This document shows positions 8,896 through 17,837 of a DNA stretch of 64,000 nt, piece by piece. How positions within the stretch are numbered: the stretch's first letter is position 1; each line of letters opens with the position of its first letter. Origin of the DNA: CAVXUB01 sp963764805 (lineage in GTDB: Bacteria; Actinomycetota; Acidimicrobiia; Acidimicrobiales; Bog-793); assembly GCA_963764805.1 (NCBI GenBank), contig CAVXUB010000001.1:868001-932000 (forward strand), in the 5' to 3' direction. The notes under the pieces were generated by a model, which saw nothing but the letters and a program-made list of their open reading frames with translations, was not told where the DNA came from and did no database searches. The translations under genes were made by a program, and so were the position numbers.

Positions 8896-10392
8896 CTAGC
8901 GGGTGGGCTTCCGGGGTCGCTTGTCCGCCGGCGTGTCCCCGTCATCTGGCACGAGCGCCTTCGTCCCGGGTGTGCCGGCGGGCGTCGACCCGCGGCCGCC
9001 TTTGCCGCTTCCCGATCTCGAACGAGCGCCGCCTTTGCCGCTGCCGCCCGACCGTGATGCATCGGAACCTTGAGACTGAGGTGGTGAGCCCTGGGAGCGC
9101 GAGCCTTGAGCACGCGAGCCGCCGCTCCCGGATCCGCCTGCGCCCGTGCTCCGCGACCCACCCGACCGCGGCCCACTGGACCGGGAGCCGCCGGAAGAGC
9201 TTCCTGATCGGGTGCCGTTGCCTGCCGCGGATGTCCGCGAGGAACGGGTCAGGTTCCCGTTGCCGGCTGCCGCATCACTCCGGGCCTGCTGGCTCGACTC
9301 CCACGCATCTCGGAAGCGAGCCATGAACCCTGACGGCGCCGGCGCGGCGCCGGCGTCTGCTGCCGCTGGCACCTTGGAACCGGTGCCTTTAGCGGTCGCT
9401 CTGGCACTCGTGTTGATCACCTTCGCAGCCGGAGCACCGCCACCCCCGCCCTTCTTCGCCCGCTCCTGGAGCTTCGACACCGTCTCGACGATCTGCTTGT
9501 CGTAGCGGTACATGTAGGACTGCTGGGCGATCCGGAACAGCGATGAGGTGATGAAGTAGACGTTCACGGCCGCCGGGATGCTGATGTAGATCAGCGCCAT
9601 GAACAGCGGCATGATTCGCTGCATCGTCTGCATCTGGTTGGGAACGTTCTGCGCCGTCCCCATCGACTTCGACCGGACGTTCATCTGCCGCATCTGGAAG
9701 TACTGCAAGCCGACGGACATCGCCACGATGAGGGCGAAGGGCAGGATGTTGAGGAGGCCGTGCTCGCTGCGCACGGAGTCGGCGAAGTTGAGGCCGAAGA
9801 CCAGCATCTTGCCATTGGCGGCCTTCAGGTCGTGATAGAGCTGGGTGCCCGTGATGATGTAGCGCGGGCTCCACACGGTGATCATGTGGGTCGTCGCGCC
9901 GTGCGGCAGCTTGACGTTCGAGGCGAGGCAGACCGCCTTGCTCGCCAGCGCCTTGCAGGAAGTCGTGTTGGTGAGACCCCTGATGACCTGGTAGAGGATC
10001 AGGAAGATGGGGAACACGGCGACCATCGGCAGGCAGCCACCCGTCATGCTGGCGCCGTTGTCCCGGTAGAGCGCGACCATCTCCTCGTTGAGGCGCGCCC
10101 GCACTTCCTGCTTCTCCGCCACGGTCATGTCCGGGCGGACCTTGTACTTGTTGCGCAGCTTCTGCATCTCGGGCTGCAGCAGCTGCATCTTCACCATCGA
10201 GCGGGTGCTCGCGCGGTTGAGGGGGTAGCTGACGACCATCGTCACCAAGGTCAGCATTGCGATAGCAAAGGCGTAGTTGGGGACCCAGCTGTAGAAGAGG
10301 GCGAGCACCCAGGAGAACGCCTTGAAGACCGGCTGGAAGATCTGTCCCAGAGTCGATGCGAAGATCGCTGCGACGGACGGAGCGTGGAACAC
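8896..10392 (-). CDS. yidC: Membrane protein insertase YidC/Oxa1
   Basis: A 498-residue actinobacterial YidC without the large periplasmic P1 domain. Hydrophobic segments near residues 19-60, 120-145, 215-235 and 270-295 form the conserved core, with SYPLNRASTRSMVKMQ and GGCLPMVAVFPIFLILYQV as hallmarks. The last about 150 residues are a basic Gly/Ser/Arg-rich cytoplasmic tail that likely contacts the ribosome. It inserts small membrane proteins alone or with SecYEG. The GTG start at 10392 lies 18 bp after yidD, consistent with one operon from rpmH to rsmG. Confidence 0.96.
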   Translation of the reverse strand: MFHAPSVAAIFASTLGQIFQPVFKAFSWVLALFYSWVPNYAFAIAMLTLVTMVVSYPLNRASTRSMVKMQLLQPEMQKLRNKYKVRPDMTVAEKQEVRARLNEEMVALYRDNGASMTGGCLPMVAVFPIFLILYQVIRGLTNTTSCKALASKAVCLASNVKLPHGATTHMITVWSPRYIITGTQLYHDLKAANGKMLVFGLNFADSVRSEHGLLNILPFALIVAMSVGLQYFQMRQMNVRSKSMGTAQNVPNQMQTMQRIMPLFMALIYISIPAAVNVYFITSSLFRIAQQSYMYRYDKQIVETVSKLQERAKKGGGGGAPAAKVINTSARATAKGTGSKVPAAADAGAAPAPSGFMARFRDAWESSQQARSDAAAGNGNLTRSSRTSAAGNGTRSGSSSGGSRSSGPRSGGSRSTGAGGSGSGGSRAQGSRSQGSPPQSQGSDASRSGGSGKGGARSRSGSGKGGRGSTPAGTPGTKALVPDDGDTPADKRPRKPTR

Positions 10393-10410
10393 GTGGATTC
10401 CCTGTGTGAT

Positions 10411-10632
10411 CTAGTCGGGCACGGGGTCGAACCCGCGGCCGCCGAATGGGTTGCACCTGGTGATGCGGCGGGTGGCCAGCCAGCCGCCCTTCAGCGCGCC
10501 ATGCGCAGCAATTGCCTCGACGGCGTACTCGGAGCAACTGGGGTAGTAGCGGCAGGGCGAAGGGCGTCCGGCTCGTGACGCTTGGTACAAGCGGATCAAG
10601 CCGGTGAAGAACGAGGACGCGGCGATGCTCAT
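10411..10632 (-). CDS. yidD: Membrane protein insertion efficiency factor YidD
   Basis: A 73-residue protein with the invariant CRYYPSCSEYA segment, GGWLATRRITRCNPFGGRGFDPVP and an amphipathic N-terminus, all diagnostic of YidD (DUF37). It acts at the membrane near YidC. Its ATG overlaps the rnpA stop by 4 bp (ATGA), indicating translational coupling. Confidence 0.95.
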   Translation of the reverse strand: MSIAASSFFTGLIRLYQASRAGRPSPCRYYPSCSEYAVEAIAAHGALKGGWLATRRITRCNPFGGRGFDPVPD

Positions 10633-10961
10633 CGACTCGCCCTGCGCATTGCGTCGAACACTCGTTCCCTCAGATCCCGAAAGGTCATTGGCCGTTCACT
10701 TGGCCGGACCCCGATCAGATAGTCGCCAGCGGGCAGCTCACCGGCGATCTCGGCTGCAACAACTCGCAGCTGACGGCGGCATCTGTTCCGCTCGACGGCG
10801 CCGCCGAACCGTCGCCCGACGGCGTACGCGACCCGTAGCTGACCACTGATCGCGCCAGGAACGAATTGTACCGCCACCGGACCGGAGCGAGCCCGACGGC
10901 TGCTGCGGCGGAGCGCGTCAAAGCTCCGCTTCCCTCGTACAGGGCGCGGTGTCCTGGCCAT
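10629..10961 (-). CDS. rnpA: Ribonuclease P protein component
   Basis: A 110-residue basic protein that pairs with the RNase P RNA to process pre-tRNA 5' ends. The family signature appears as GGAVERNRCRRQLR near residues 54-67, and the C-terminus carries GDYLIGVRPSERPMTF. It starts 49 bp after rpmH on the same strand, the universal rpmH-rnpA arrangement. Confidence 0.94.
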   Translation of the reverse strand: MARTPRPVRGKRSFDALRRSSRRARSGPVAVQFVPGAISGQLRVAYAVGRRFGGAVERNRCRRQLRVVAAEIAGELPAGDYLIGVRPSERPMTFRDLRERVFDAMRRASR

Positions 10962-11010
10962 GAGCAGCTCTGGAAGCGACTCGACCGGCGGCTCGAGCGA
11001 GCCCGGCAGA

Positions 11011-11145
11011 TCAAGCCGAGAGGCGTACGCGGCCCCGGCGGCGGCGGGCCTTGATGATCGCTCGGCCGGCCCTGGTCGACATGCGGTGGCGGAACCCGTG
11101 GTTCTTGGCCCGCTTCCTGTTGTTCGGTTGGAATGTCCGCTTCAA
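11011..11145 (-). CDS. rpmH: Large ribosomal subunit protein bL34
   Basis: A 44-residue ribosomal protein reading KRTFQPNNRKRAKNHGF, then FRHRMSTRAGRAIIKARRRR and ending GRVRLSA. The start is TTG at 11145 behind a GAGAGAG ribosome-binding site, so a scan for ATG/GTG starts misses it. The sequence matches bL34 throughout. It heads the minus-strand operon running away from the origin. Confidence 0.97.
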   Translation of the reverse strand: MKRTFQPNNRKRAKNHGFRHRMSTRAGRAIIKARRRRGRVRLSA

Positions 11146-11439
11146 GGGATCTCTCTCGCTGACTTCTGGTGGATGCCCTCTACACCGACACCGCCCATCG
11201 GCGCGGCTGGAGCCGCACGTGTACGCAGGGCGGGGCGGTTGAGCTCCCGGGCACAGGTGGCAGAGAGACTAGCGCGACCGTCAACGGGCCGATGAACCGG
11301 TGCCGGACGAGTCCCCTCGCGACGCCCCGCGGCCGGCAGTAGGATGCGCGCCTCGACAGCTACGGCGCCAGTCCGGGGGCTGCATCCAAGGCGAGTCGGG
11401 AACTGCCCCCAGCGCTACGACAAGCAGTTTTGAGACGGA

Positions 11440-11472
11440 TTCGTCCACAGATGTGGACCCTTCTGTGGAGAA
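11440..11472. promoter_or_regulatory. DnaA-box-like cluster upstream of dnaA
   Basis: Within the 352-bp rpmH-dnaA gap (11146-11497) are TCGTCCACA (11441-11449), an opposed TGTGGACCC (11452-11460) and TGTGGAGAA (11464-11472). These are near-matches to TTGTCCACA and lie 26-58 bp before the dnaA start, a plausible autoregulatory site. The rest of the gap must hold the divergent rpmH and dnaA promoters; I could not place their -35/-10 elements with confidence. Confidence 0.55.
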
Positions 11473-11497
11473 CTCTTGGCAACGTCAGGACTCTTCG

Positions 11498-12898
11498 ATG
11501 GACACACAGAACCTCTGGAGTGAGTGCCGAGAGATCCTGCGTTCGCAGGTCTCCGAGACGACCTGGAACTCGTGGTTCGAGGCCGTGCACTTCGTGGGGG
11601 TCGACAACGGGATGATGATGCTTGCGGTCGGCAGCCCGACCGCCAAGGAACGTCTCGAGGGCCGGTACGGCTCGCTTCTCGACGACGCCGTGAACGAGAT
11701 CGGTAGGCCGGACCTGAAGATGATGCTGGTCGTGGATCCACAGCTGACGGACGGCGGGGAGCAGGATGCGGGTCAGCTGAGTCTCGACGACGCTCTCGGG
11801 AGCTCTCACGGGACCTCGCCAGCAGCACCCTCTGGTGTCGTGGCGGCAGAGAACGTCAGCATCGATGGCCACCTGTCTCCCCGCTACACGTTCGACGCCT
11901 TCGTGATCGGTTCCTCCAACCGCTTCGCCCACGCCGCCGCCCTCGCGGTCGCCGAAACGCCCGGGCGCTCCTACAACCCGCTCTTCGTCTACGGCGACGC
12001 CGGCCTCGGTAAGACCCACCTGCTGCACGCCATCGGCAACTACGTGCGGGAGAACTTCCCCAACAAGCACGTGCGCTACATCTCGTCGGAGACCTTCGTG
12101 AACGAGTTCATCGAGGCGATCCGCATCCACGACCGGGACATGACCGGCTTCAAGCGCCGCTACAGGGAGTGCGACGTTCTCCTCGTCGACGACGTCCAGT
12201 TCCTGGAGAACAAGGAGCAGACGCAGGAGGAGTTCTTCCACACCTTCAACCACCTCTACTCGGCGTCGAAGCAGATCGTCCTCACCTCCGATCGCAACCC
12301 GAAGTCGATCGCCACCCTGGAGGAGCGGCTGAAGTCACGCTTCATGAGCGGATTGATCACCGAGGTGCAGCCTCCCGAGCTGGAGACCCGGATCGCCATC
12401 CTCCGGGTGAAGGCCGAGCACGAGCCGGTGACGCCTCCCGACGACGTGCTCGAGTTCATCGCCAGCAACGTGAGCCAGAACATCCGCGAGCTGGAGGGCG
12501 CCCTGACGAGGGTCTGCGCATATTCGAACCTGGTCCGCCGGTCGCTCACACTGGACCTCGCCGAGACGGTGCTTGCAGACATCGTCGCCTCCCGCCAACC
12601 TCGCAGGATCACCGCACAGGACATCCTGCAGGCGACGTCAGTCATGTTCGGCTTCCCGACCGACGACTTGTGCGGCCCTAGCCGACGACGACCGCTCGTG
12701 CTCGCCAGGCAGATCAGCATGTACGTCTTCCGGGAGCTGACGGACTTCAGCTACCCGGCGATAGCACGTGAGTTCGGCGGTCGCGACCACACCACCGTGA
12801 TCCACGCCGTCGACAAGATCGCAAACATGATGCGCGAGAAGAGGCAGGTCTACGACCAGGTGACGACGCTGACCGCAAGTATCCGCAACGGTGGATGA
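11498..12898 (+). CDS. dnaA: Chromosomal replication initiator protein DnaA
   Basis: A 466-residue AAA+ initiator. Domain I begins at WSECREILRSQVSETTWNSW; the ATPase has Walker A GDAGLGKTHLLHAIG (about residue 166), Walker B VLLVDDVQFLENK and an arginine-finger region; the C-terminal DNA-binding helix-turn-helix has FGGRDHTTVIHAVDKI. ATG at 11498 follows TCAGGACTCTTCG and matches the family N-terminus; an in-frame start at 11300 would read through the DnaA-box-like cluster. It melts the origin and loads the helicase, probably aided by the DciA homologue encoded downstream. Confidence 0.97.
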   Translation: MDTQNLWSECREILRSQVSETTWNSWFEAVHFVGVDNGMMMLAVGSPTAKERLEGRYGSLLDDAVNEIGRPDLKMMLVVDPQLTDGGEQDAGQLSLDDALGSSHGTSPAAPSGVVAAENVSIDGHLSPRYTFDAFVIGSSNRFAHAAALAVAETPGRSYNPLFVYGDAGLGKTHLLHAIGNYVRENFPNKHVRYISSETFVNEFIEAIRIHDRDMTGFKRRYRECDVLLVDDVQFLENKEQTQEEFFHTFNHLYSASKQIVLTSDRNPKSIATLEERLKSRFMSGLITEVQPPELETRIAILRVKAEHEPVTPPDDVLEFIASNVSQNIRELEGALTRVCAYSNLVRRSLTLDLAETVLADIVASRQPRRITAQDILQATSVMFGFPTDDLCGPSRRRPLVLARQISMYVFRELTDFSYPAIAREFGGRDHTTVIHAVDKIANMMREKRQVYDQVTTLTASIRNGG

Positions 12899-13116
12899 GT
12901 TGTGGATTACCTGCAGATGACGGGTCCTCGTTGTTCACAACCATCTCCGCTAGTGCACAGCTTCCCGGTTCACACCCCGCCCGCTGGGGACGTCTGTGGA
13001 CATGGCGCGAACAACGTCGTTGGCTCTGAGCAGGTGAGATGGGACATGATCCACAATCCACAACGCCTACTACTACTGACTCTTGAAAGAAGCACTGGAG
13101 AAGGGAGAGCGGTCCG
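12899..13116. other. oriC: Candidate replication origin (dnaA-dnaN spacer)
   Basis: The 218-bp spacer contains TGTGGATTA (12902-12910), TTGTTCACA (12932-12940), TGTGGACAT (12996-13004) and TGATCCACA running into AATCCACAAC (13048-13064). Each long unit is within one mismatch of TTATCCACA or TTGTCCACA. Gene direction changes around this locus, and dnaA-dnaN spacers hold oriC in many actinobacteria. The spacer is short, so flanking clusters before dnaA and after the cwlM-like gene may contribute. No long AT-rich tract stands out apart from a CTACTACTACTGACTCTT segment near 13067. Confidence 0.65.
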
Positions 13117-14238
13117 GTGAAGTTCCGTGCGGAACGCGACGGTTTCCTCGAGGCCTTGACCACTGCCAGCCGGGCGGCGACGATCCGGGGAGCCGGATCG
13201 AGCGGCGCTCCGACGATCTTCCTGCGGCTGTCGGGCTCGCGACTGGAGGTCGCAGGCTCTGATCCCGATCTCGTGATCGAGTCGGAGATCGAGGTGGCGG
13301 GCGAGGCTGACGGCGCCACGACGGCGCCGGCGAGGCTGATCGTCGACATAGTGCGCTCGTTCGAGCCAGGGGCGGTGTCGTTCGTCGCCGACGAGGACGA
13401 GGTACGCCTGGCGTCAGGGCAGGCAGAGTTCCAGATACGAGTCCCCCACGGCGCCGACCTGGTCCGCCTCGGAGTCCTCGAGGGCCACGGCATCGAGCTC
13501 CCGGCTGACACCTTCGGGGAGGCGCTACGCCAGGTCGTGAGGGCGGCGCTGGCGGACGATTCGCGGGCACCCCAGCTGACGGGCGTGCTGATGATCGCCA
13601 CCGACGACGGCGTCCGACTGGTGGCGACGGACGGGTACCGGCTGGCGGTGCGGGATCTGGCAGGCCTCGGCGCCTTGCAGCCGGGCGAGTCGGTGCTCGT
13701 TCCGGCAAGAGCCCTGACGGAGGTGCAGCGATTGTTGGGTGGTGGAGGGTCGGCGGAAGCCCGGCTCGTCTTCCGCCACTCCGACCTCGATGCCTCTTTC
13801 GAGACGTCGGGGGTCCGGTTGACGACGCGGCTGCTCAAGGGCACCTTCCCCGACTACGAGCGGTTGATCCCGGACGAGTTCAGCGCCACCGTCTCGGTCT
13901 CGCGCGAGGAGCTGGCGACCGCCCTTCGCCGGGTACGCCTGCTGGTTCGCGATTCGAAGGATGCCACGACGCCGGTGCGCCTGACGTTCGGCAGCGACGC
14001 CCTGGAGCTCAACGTCATGACCGCAGAGAGCGGCCGTGCCCTGGAGCGCGTGCAGGCGAAGTACTCGGGAGACGAGGTGACGGTCGCTTTCAACCCGACG
14101 TACTTGCTGGAGGGCGTGGAGGCGATCCGGGCGGACGTCGTGATCATCGAGGTCATCGACTCGACCAAGCCGGCCCTGGTACACGGCGACGGGGAGGACG
14201 AGTACCGCTACATCCTCATGCCCGTTCGCGTGTCGTAG
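13117..14238 (+). CDS. dnaN: DNA polymerase III sliding clamp (beta subunit)
   Basis: A 373-residue clamp of normal length with the three-fold repeated domain architecture. Recognisable segments are VRLVATDGYRLAVRD in domain II and ALVHGDGEDEYRYILMPVRV at the C-terminus. It encircles DNA and tethers the replicative polymerase. The GTG start follows GAGAAGGGAGAGCGG. It lies 15 bp upstream of recF. Confidence 0.97.
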   Translation: MKFRAERDGFLEALTTASRAATIRGAGSSGAPTIFLRLSGSRLEVAGSDPDLVIESEIEVAGEADGATTAPARLIVDIVRSFEPGAVSFVADEDEVRLASGQAEFQIRVPHGADLVRLGVLEGHGIELPADTFGEALRQVVRAALADDSRAPQLTGVLMIATDDGVRLVATDGYRLAVRDLAGLGALQPGESVLVPARALTEVQRLLGGGGSAEARLVFRHSDLDASFETSGVRLTTRLLKGTFPDYERLIPDEFSATVSVSREELATALRRVRLLVRDSKDATTPVRLTFGSDALELNVMTAESGRALERVQAKYSGDEVTVAFNPTYLLEGVEAIRADVVIIEVIDSTKPALVHGDGEDEYRYILMPVRVS

Positions 14239-14253
14239 GCCGCAAGCGCGGGC

Positions 14254-15333
14254 GTGGAGGTCGCCTGGCTCGAGCTTCGTGATTTTCGAAACATCACCGA
14301 AGCTCTCTTCAAACCCTCCCCCACGGGCCTCACCGTCGTTCTCGGGGAGAACGGCGCCGGCAAGACGTCACTGCTGGAGGCCTTGGCGTACGGGTCCCTG
14401 CTGCGCTCGTTCCGGGGAGCACCGGGAGAGGCCGTGGTGCGGGATGGCGCCGAGAGCGGGTCGGCCGTGGTGCGGCTGGAGGCGCTGCGAGAGGGTCGGT
14501 CGGGGCTGATCGAGATCGGGATAGCAGCGGGTCGGCGCGACCAGGTGCAGGTGAACCGAGCTCGCCTGTCTCGCAGCGACGACCTGCTGGAGTACCTGCA
14601 GGTCACCGTCTTTACGCCGGACGACCTGGTGCTCGTCAAGGGTGGCCCTGCCGAGCGACGCGAATACCTCGACGACGTGTTGGTGGGGACGCGCCCGCGC
14701 TCCGGGGAGCTGCGGCGCCGGGTGGATCGGATACTGCGGCAACGTGCTGTGTTGCTGCGCCAGGCCGGTGGGCGGCTGACCCCGGAGGTTGCGTCCACCC
14801 TCGACGTTTGGGATTCTCAGCTGGCGTCCGCCGGCTCGGAGCTCGCCGACCGACGGGAGTTGGTCGTCGCCGAGCTCGAACCTGAAGCCTCCCTGGCCTT
14901 CGCCGACCTCACGCGCGAGATGGCCGCCTTGCAGATGACCTACAGGCGATCGTGGAAGGGTGCTCTCGCCGATGCATTGGCGGCCGCACGCGACGACGAC
15001 GTCCGGCGCGGCGTCTCGACTGTGGGACCGCACCGCGACGAGCTGGAGATCACACTCGGCGATCTCGACGCCCGGACGAAGCTCTCCCAGGGCCGCCAGC
15101 GCTGTGCCACATTGGCATTACGCCTGGCGGCGCACGAGCTGGTGTCGCGCGCCGCCGCCTCGCCGCCTGTTCTGCTGCTCGACGACGCCTTCTCGGAGCT
15201 CGACCCGCCGACGTCGGCGGCGTTGCTGGAGAGACTGCCCGCTGGTCAGGCGATCCTCACCACCGCCGGCACCGTGCCCGCCGGGGCTCGACCCGCCGAG
15301 ATCGTGCGGATTGCCGGAGGCGTGCTCCGTTGA
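14254..15333 (+). CDS. recF: DNA replication and repair protein RecF
   Basis: A 359-residue SMC-like ATPase with Walker A GENGAGKTSLLEALAYG near residue 31, the signature segment LSQGRQRCATLALRLAAHEL, and Walker B PVLLLDDAFSELD. RecF binds gapped DNA and promotes RecA loading with RecO and RecR. GTG start 15 bp after dnaN; probably cotranscribed with dnaN. Confidence 0.95.
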   Translation: MEVAWLELRDFRNITEALFKPSPTGLTVVLGENGAGKTSLLEALAYGSLLRSFRGAPGEAVVRDGAESGSAVVRLEALREGRSGLIEIGIAAGRRDQVQVNRARLSRSDDLLEYLQVTVFTPDDLVLVKGGPAERREYLDDVLVGTRPRSGELRRRVDRILRQRAVLLRQAGGRLTPEVASTLDVWDSQLASAGSELADRRELVVAELEPEASLAFADLTREMAALQMTYRRSWKGALADALAAARDDDVRRGVSTVGPHRDELEITLGDLDARTKLSQGRQRCATLALRLAAHELVSRAAASPPVLLLDDAFSELDPPTSAALLERLPAGQAILTTAGTVPAGARPAEIVRIAGGVLR

Positions 15334-15390
15334 CCAGCGTTGACATCGGTACGGGAAGGCGGCGCACACCCGCCGGGTAGCTTTGGCCCC

Positions 15391-15717
15391 GTGAGCACCT
15401 TCGAGGAGGACGAGCGGGCGGGCAGGTCCCGCTCGACCACCATCGGGGGCGCTCTGGACCACTGGCTGACAGCGACCGGTCTCGGTCACCTGAGGGCTTT
15501 CCAGAAGGTCGTCGAGCGCTGGCCCGAGGTGGTCGGCGACGATGCCGCGTGCCATGTCACGCCGCGCGCGATCGAGGCTCAGACGCTCGTCGTGGGGGTC
15601 GATCACCAGACCTGGGCCACCCACCTCCGCTTCCGCCAAGATTCCATCTTGAAAAGCCTGAACTCCCTGGTGGGAGCGGGTGCGCTGACCTCCATTCGGA
15701 CCCGGGTAGAGCCCTGA
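15391..15717 (+). CDS. dciA: DUF721/DciA-type helicase-loading protein
   Basis: A protein of about 108 residues between recF and gyrB, the standard site of the actinobacterial DUF721 gene now known as dciA, the replicative helicase operator. The conserved core is VVERWPEVVGDDAACHVTPRAI, TLVVGVDHQTWATHLRF and a short C-terminus. GTG at 15391 is preferred because homology begins soon after, but a TTG at 15340 is also possible and the ribosome-binding site is weak for both. Function is by family knowledge and synteny. Confidence 0.8.
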   Translation: MSTFEEDERAGRSRSTTIGGALDHWLTATGLGHLRAFQKVVERWPEVVGDDAACHVTPRAIEAQTLVVGVDHQTWATHLRFRQDSILKSLNSLVGAGALTSIRTRVEP

Positions 15718-15846
15718 ATCGCCTACAATAGAAGCTGATATCGGCCGGTCCTGATCTCCCGCCTCGACGTTACGCGGGGGCGAGCCAGACCGGCACGTCG
15801 AGAAGCCGAGTTGAAGGGTCGCGCCTGTGTTTCGGAGAGCTCCTGA

Positions 15847-17778
15847 GTGCCTTGTGACGCTGCTCGGCGGTTGCCGATGACTTACGAGTCGTCGGACATC
15901 GCGGTCCTCGAAGGGCTCGATCCGGTCCGCATGCGGCCGGGGATGTACATCGGGTCGACGGGACCGGCGGGGCTGCATCACCTGATCTGGGAGGTCGTCG
16001 ACAACTCTGTCGACGAGGCGATGCAGGGCTACTGCACTCGCATCGACGTGACGCTGCTCGCCGACGGAGGTGTTCGGATCGTCGACAACGGCCGAGGCAT
16101 CCCCACGGACCCCCACCCGCAGTACCCGGACAAGTCGGCCGCCGAGCTGGTGCTCACGACCCTCCACGCCGGCGGCAAGTTCGGCGGCCAGGGCTACAAG
16201 ATGTCCGGCGGCCTGCACGGTGTCGGCGTCTCTGTTGTGAACGCGCTCTCCGCCAGGCTGGTCCTCGAGATCGACCGCCTGGGGAACCGTTACCGGATGG
16301 AGTTCAAGGACGGCGGCCAGTCGACGGGACCGCTCGAGGTCGCCGGCCCGGCGCCGCGCGGCCGCACGGGCACGACGGTCAGCTTCTGGCCGGACGAGAC
16401 GATCTTCGACGAGACGGAGTTCAGGGCCCAGACGGTGCTCGAGCGACTGCAGCAGTACGCCTTCCTCAATCGAGGTCTCGAGATCCGCTTCCGCGACGAG
16501 CGCCCCGGGCACGAAGCCGAAGAGCGCTACTGCTACTCGGGAGGGATCGTCGACTTCGTCAGGCACCTGAACGAGTCCAAGGAGGGGCTCTTCAAATTGG
16601 TGGCCTCCTTCGGCACGAGCGAGGAGGACCAAGAGGTCGAGGTAGCCATGCAGTGGAACACCGGCTACTACGAGAGCATCCACAGCTTCGCCAACGGGAT
16701 CGCCACGATCGAGGGCGGCATGCACGAGGAGGGCTTCCGCAAGGCCCTCACCAACGTGGTGAACCGGTACGCCAAGGAGAAGGGAAAGATCAAGGAGGAC
16801 AACCTCGACGGGCGCGACATCCGCGAGGGCCTGACCGCCATCGTCTCAGTGCGCCTCCGTGACCCGCAGTTCGAGGGCCAGACCAAGGCCAAGCTCGGCA
16901 ACGTCTCGACGCGCTCCCTGGTGGAAAGGGCGACCAACGCCAAGCTCGCCGAATGGCTCGACGAGCACCCTACCGAGGCGAACAAGATCGTCCAGAAGTC
17001 GCTGCTTGCTCAACAGGCACGGAACGCCGCCAGCAAGGCACGCGAGCTCACCCGCCGCAAGTCAGCGCTCGACGGCGCCGGACTACCCGGGAAGCTCTTC
17101 GACTGCTCGTCGCGAGACCCTCGTGAGTCGGAGCTGTTCATCGTCGAGGGGAACTCCGCCGCCGGCTCGGCGGTGAAGGCCCACGATCCGCGAAGGCAGG
17201 CCGTGCTGCCGATCCGGGGCAAGATCCTCAACGTCGAGAAGGCCCGTGTCGACAAGATGTTGAAGAACACCGAGATCCAGGCGCTGATCATGGCGATCGG
17301 GGCCGGCCTCGGTGACGAGTTCGACCTCACCAAGATCCGTTACAACAAGGTGATCATCCTCGCCGACGCGGACGTCGACGGGTCCCACATCCGCACCCTT
17401 CTGCTTACGTTCTTCCTCCGCCAGATGAAGATCTTCGTCGAAGCGGGACACGTCTATGCGGCCCAGCCGCCGCTCTACTCGGCCGAGGTCGGAACTTCCA
17501 AGGTGTACCTGAAGGACGACGCCGCCCGCGCCCGCTTCCTCGAGGAGCACCCGAACTACTCCAAGGAGTTCCAGCGCCTGAAGGGGCTGGGCGAGATGGA
17601 CTGGCACGAGCTTCGCGACACGACCGTCGACCCGGCCAAGCGATCGCTGCTGCAGGTGACCGTGGAGGACGCGGCGATCGCCGACCAGATCTGCTCGATC
17701 CTGATGGGCGACGACGTCGAGCAGCGCCGCCACTTCATCCAGACGAACGCCAAGGACATCCGATTCCTCGACATCTGA
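15847..17778 (+). CDS. gyrB: DNA gyrase subunit B
   Basis: The ATPase subunit of gyrase, 643 residues. GHKL motifs are EVVDNSVDEA, DNGRGIP and GGLHGVGVSVVNALS; the TOPRIM domain has IVEGNSAAGSAV and DADVDGSHIRTLLLTFF; the C-terminal metal-binding region is intact. The GTG start at 15847 has GGAG nine bases upstream; ATG at 15877 (TYESSDIAVLEGLD) is an alternative that matches typical GyrB N-termini. It supercoils DNA with GyrA, encoded 59 bp downstream. Confidence 0.97.
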   Translation: MPCDAARRLPMTYESSDIAVLEGLDPVRMRPGMYIGSTGPAGLHHLIWEVVDNSVDEAMQGYCTRIDVTLLADGGVRIVDNGRGIPTDPHPQYPDKSAAELVLTTLHAGGKFGGQGYKMSGGLHGVGVSVVNALSARLVLEIDRLGNRYRMEFKDGGQSTGPLEVAGPAPRGRTGTTVSFWPDETIFDETEFRAQTVLERLQQYAFLNRGLEIRFRDERPGHEAEERYCYSGGIVDFVRHLNESKEGLFKLVASFGTSEEDQEVEVAMQWNTGYYESIHSFANGIATIEGGMHEEGFRKALTNVVNRYAKEKGKIKEDNLDGRDIREGLTAIVSVRLRDPQFEGQTKAKLGNVSTRSLVERATNAKLAEWLDEHPTEANKIVQKSLLAQQARNAASKARELTRRKSALDGAGLPGKLFDCSSRDPRESELFIVEGNSAAGSAVKAHDPRRQAVLPIRGKILNVEKARVDKMLKNTEIQALIMAIGAGLGDEFDLTKIRYNKVIILADADVDGSHIRTLLLTFFLRQMKIFVEAGHVYAAQPPLYSAEVGTSKVYLKDDAARARFLEEHPNYSKEFQRLKGLGEMDWHELRDTTVDPAKRSLLQVTVEDAAIADQICSILMGDDVEQRRHFIQTNAKDIRFLDI

Positions 17779-17837
17779 GAGTCAGCAAGCGGGATCCTGT
17801 CCCGCCGGCCTGAGTCGAGATCACGACACGGAGACAC

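Noticed and set aside
8865..9326. Plus-strand frames over the yidC tail
   Set aside because: They are shadows of the Gly/Ser/Arg-rich YidC C-terminus.
15118..16725. A 535-codon minus-strand frame over recF-dciA-gyrB
   Set aside because: Antisense of three well-supported genes.
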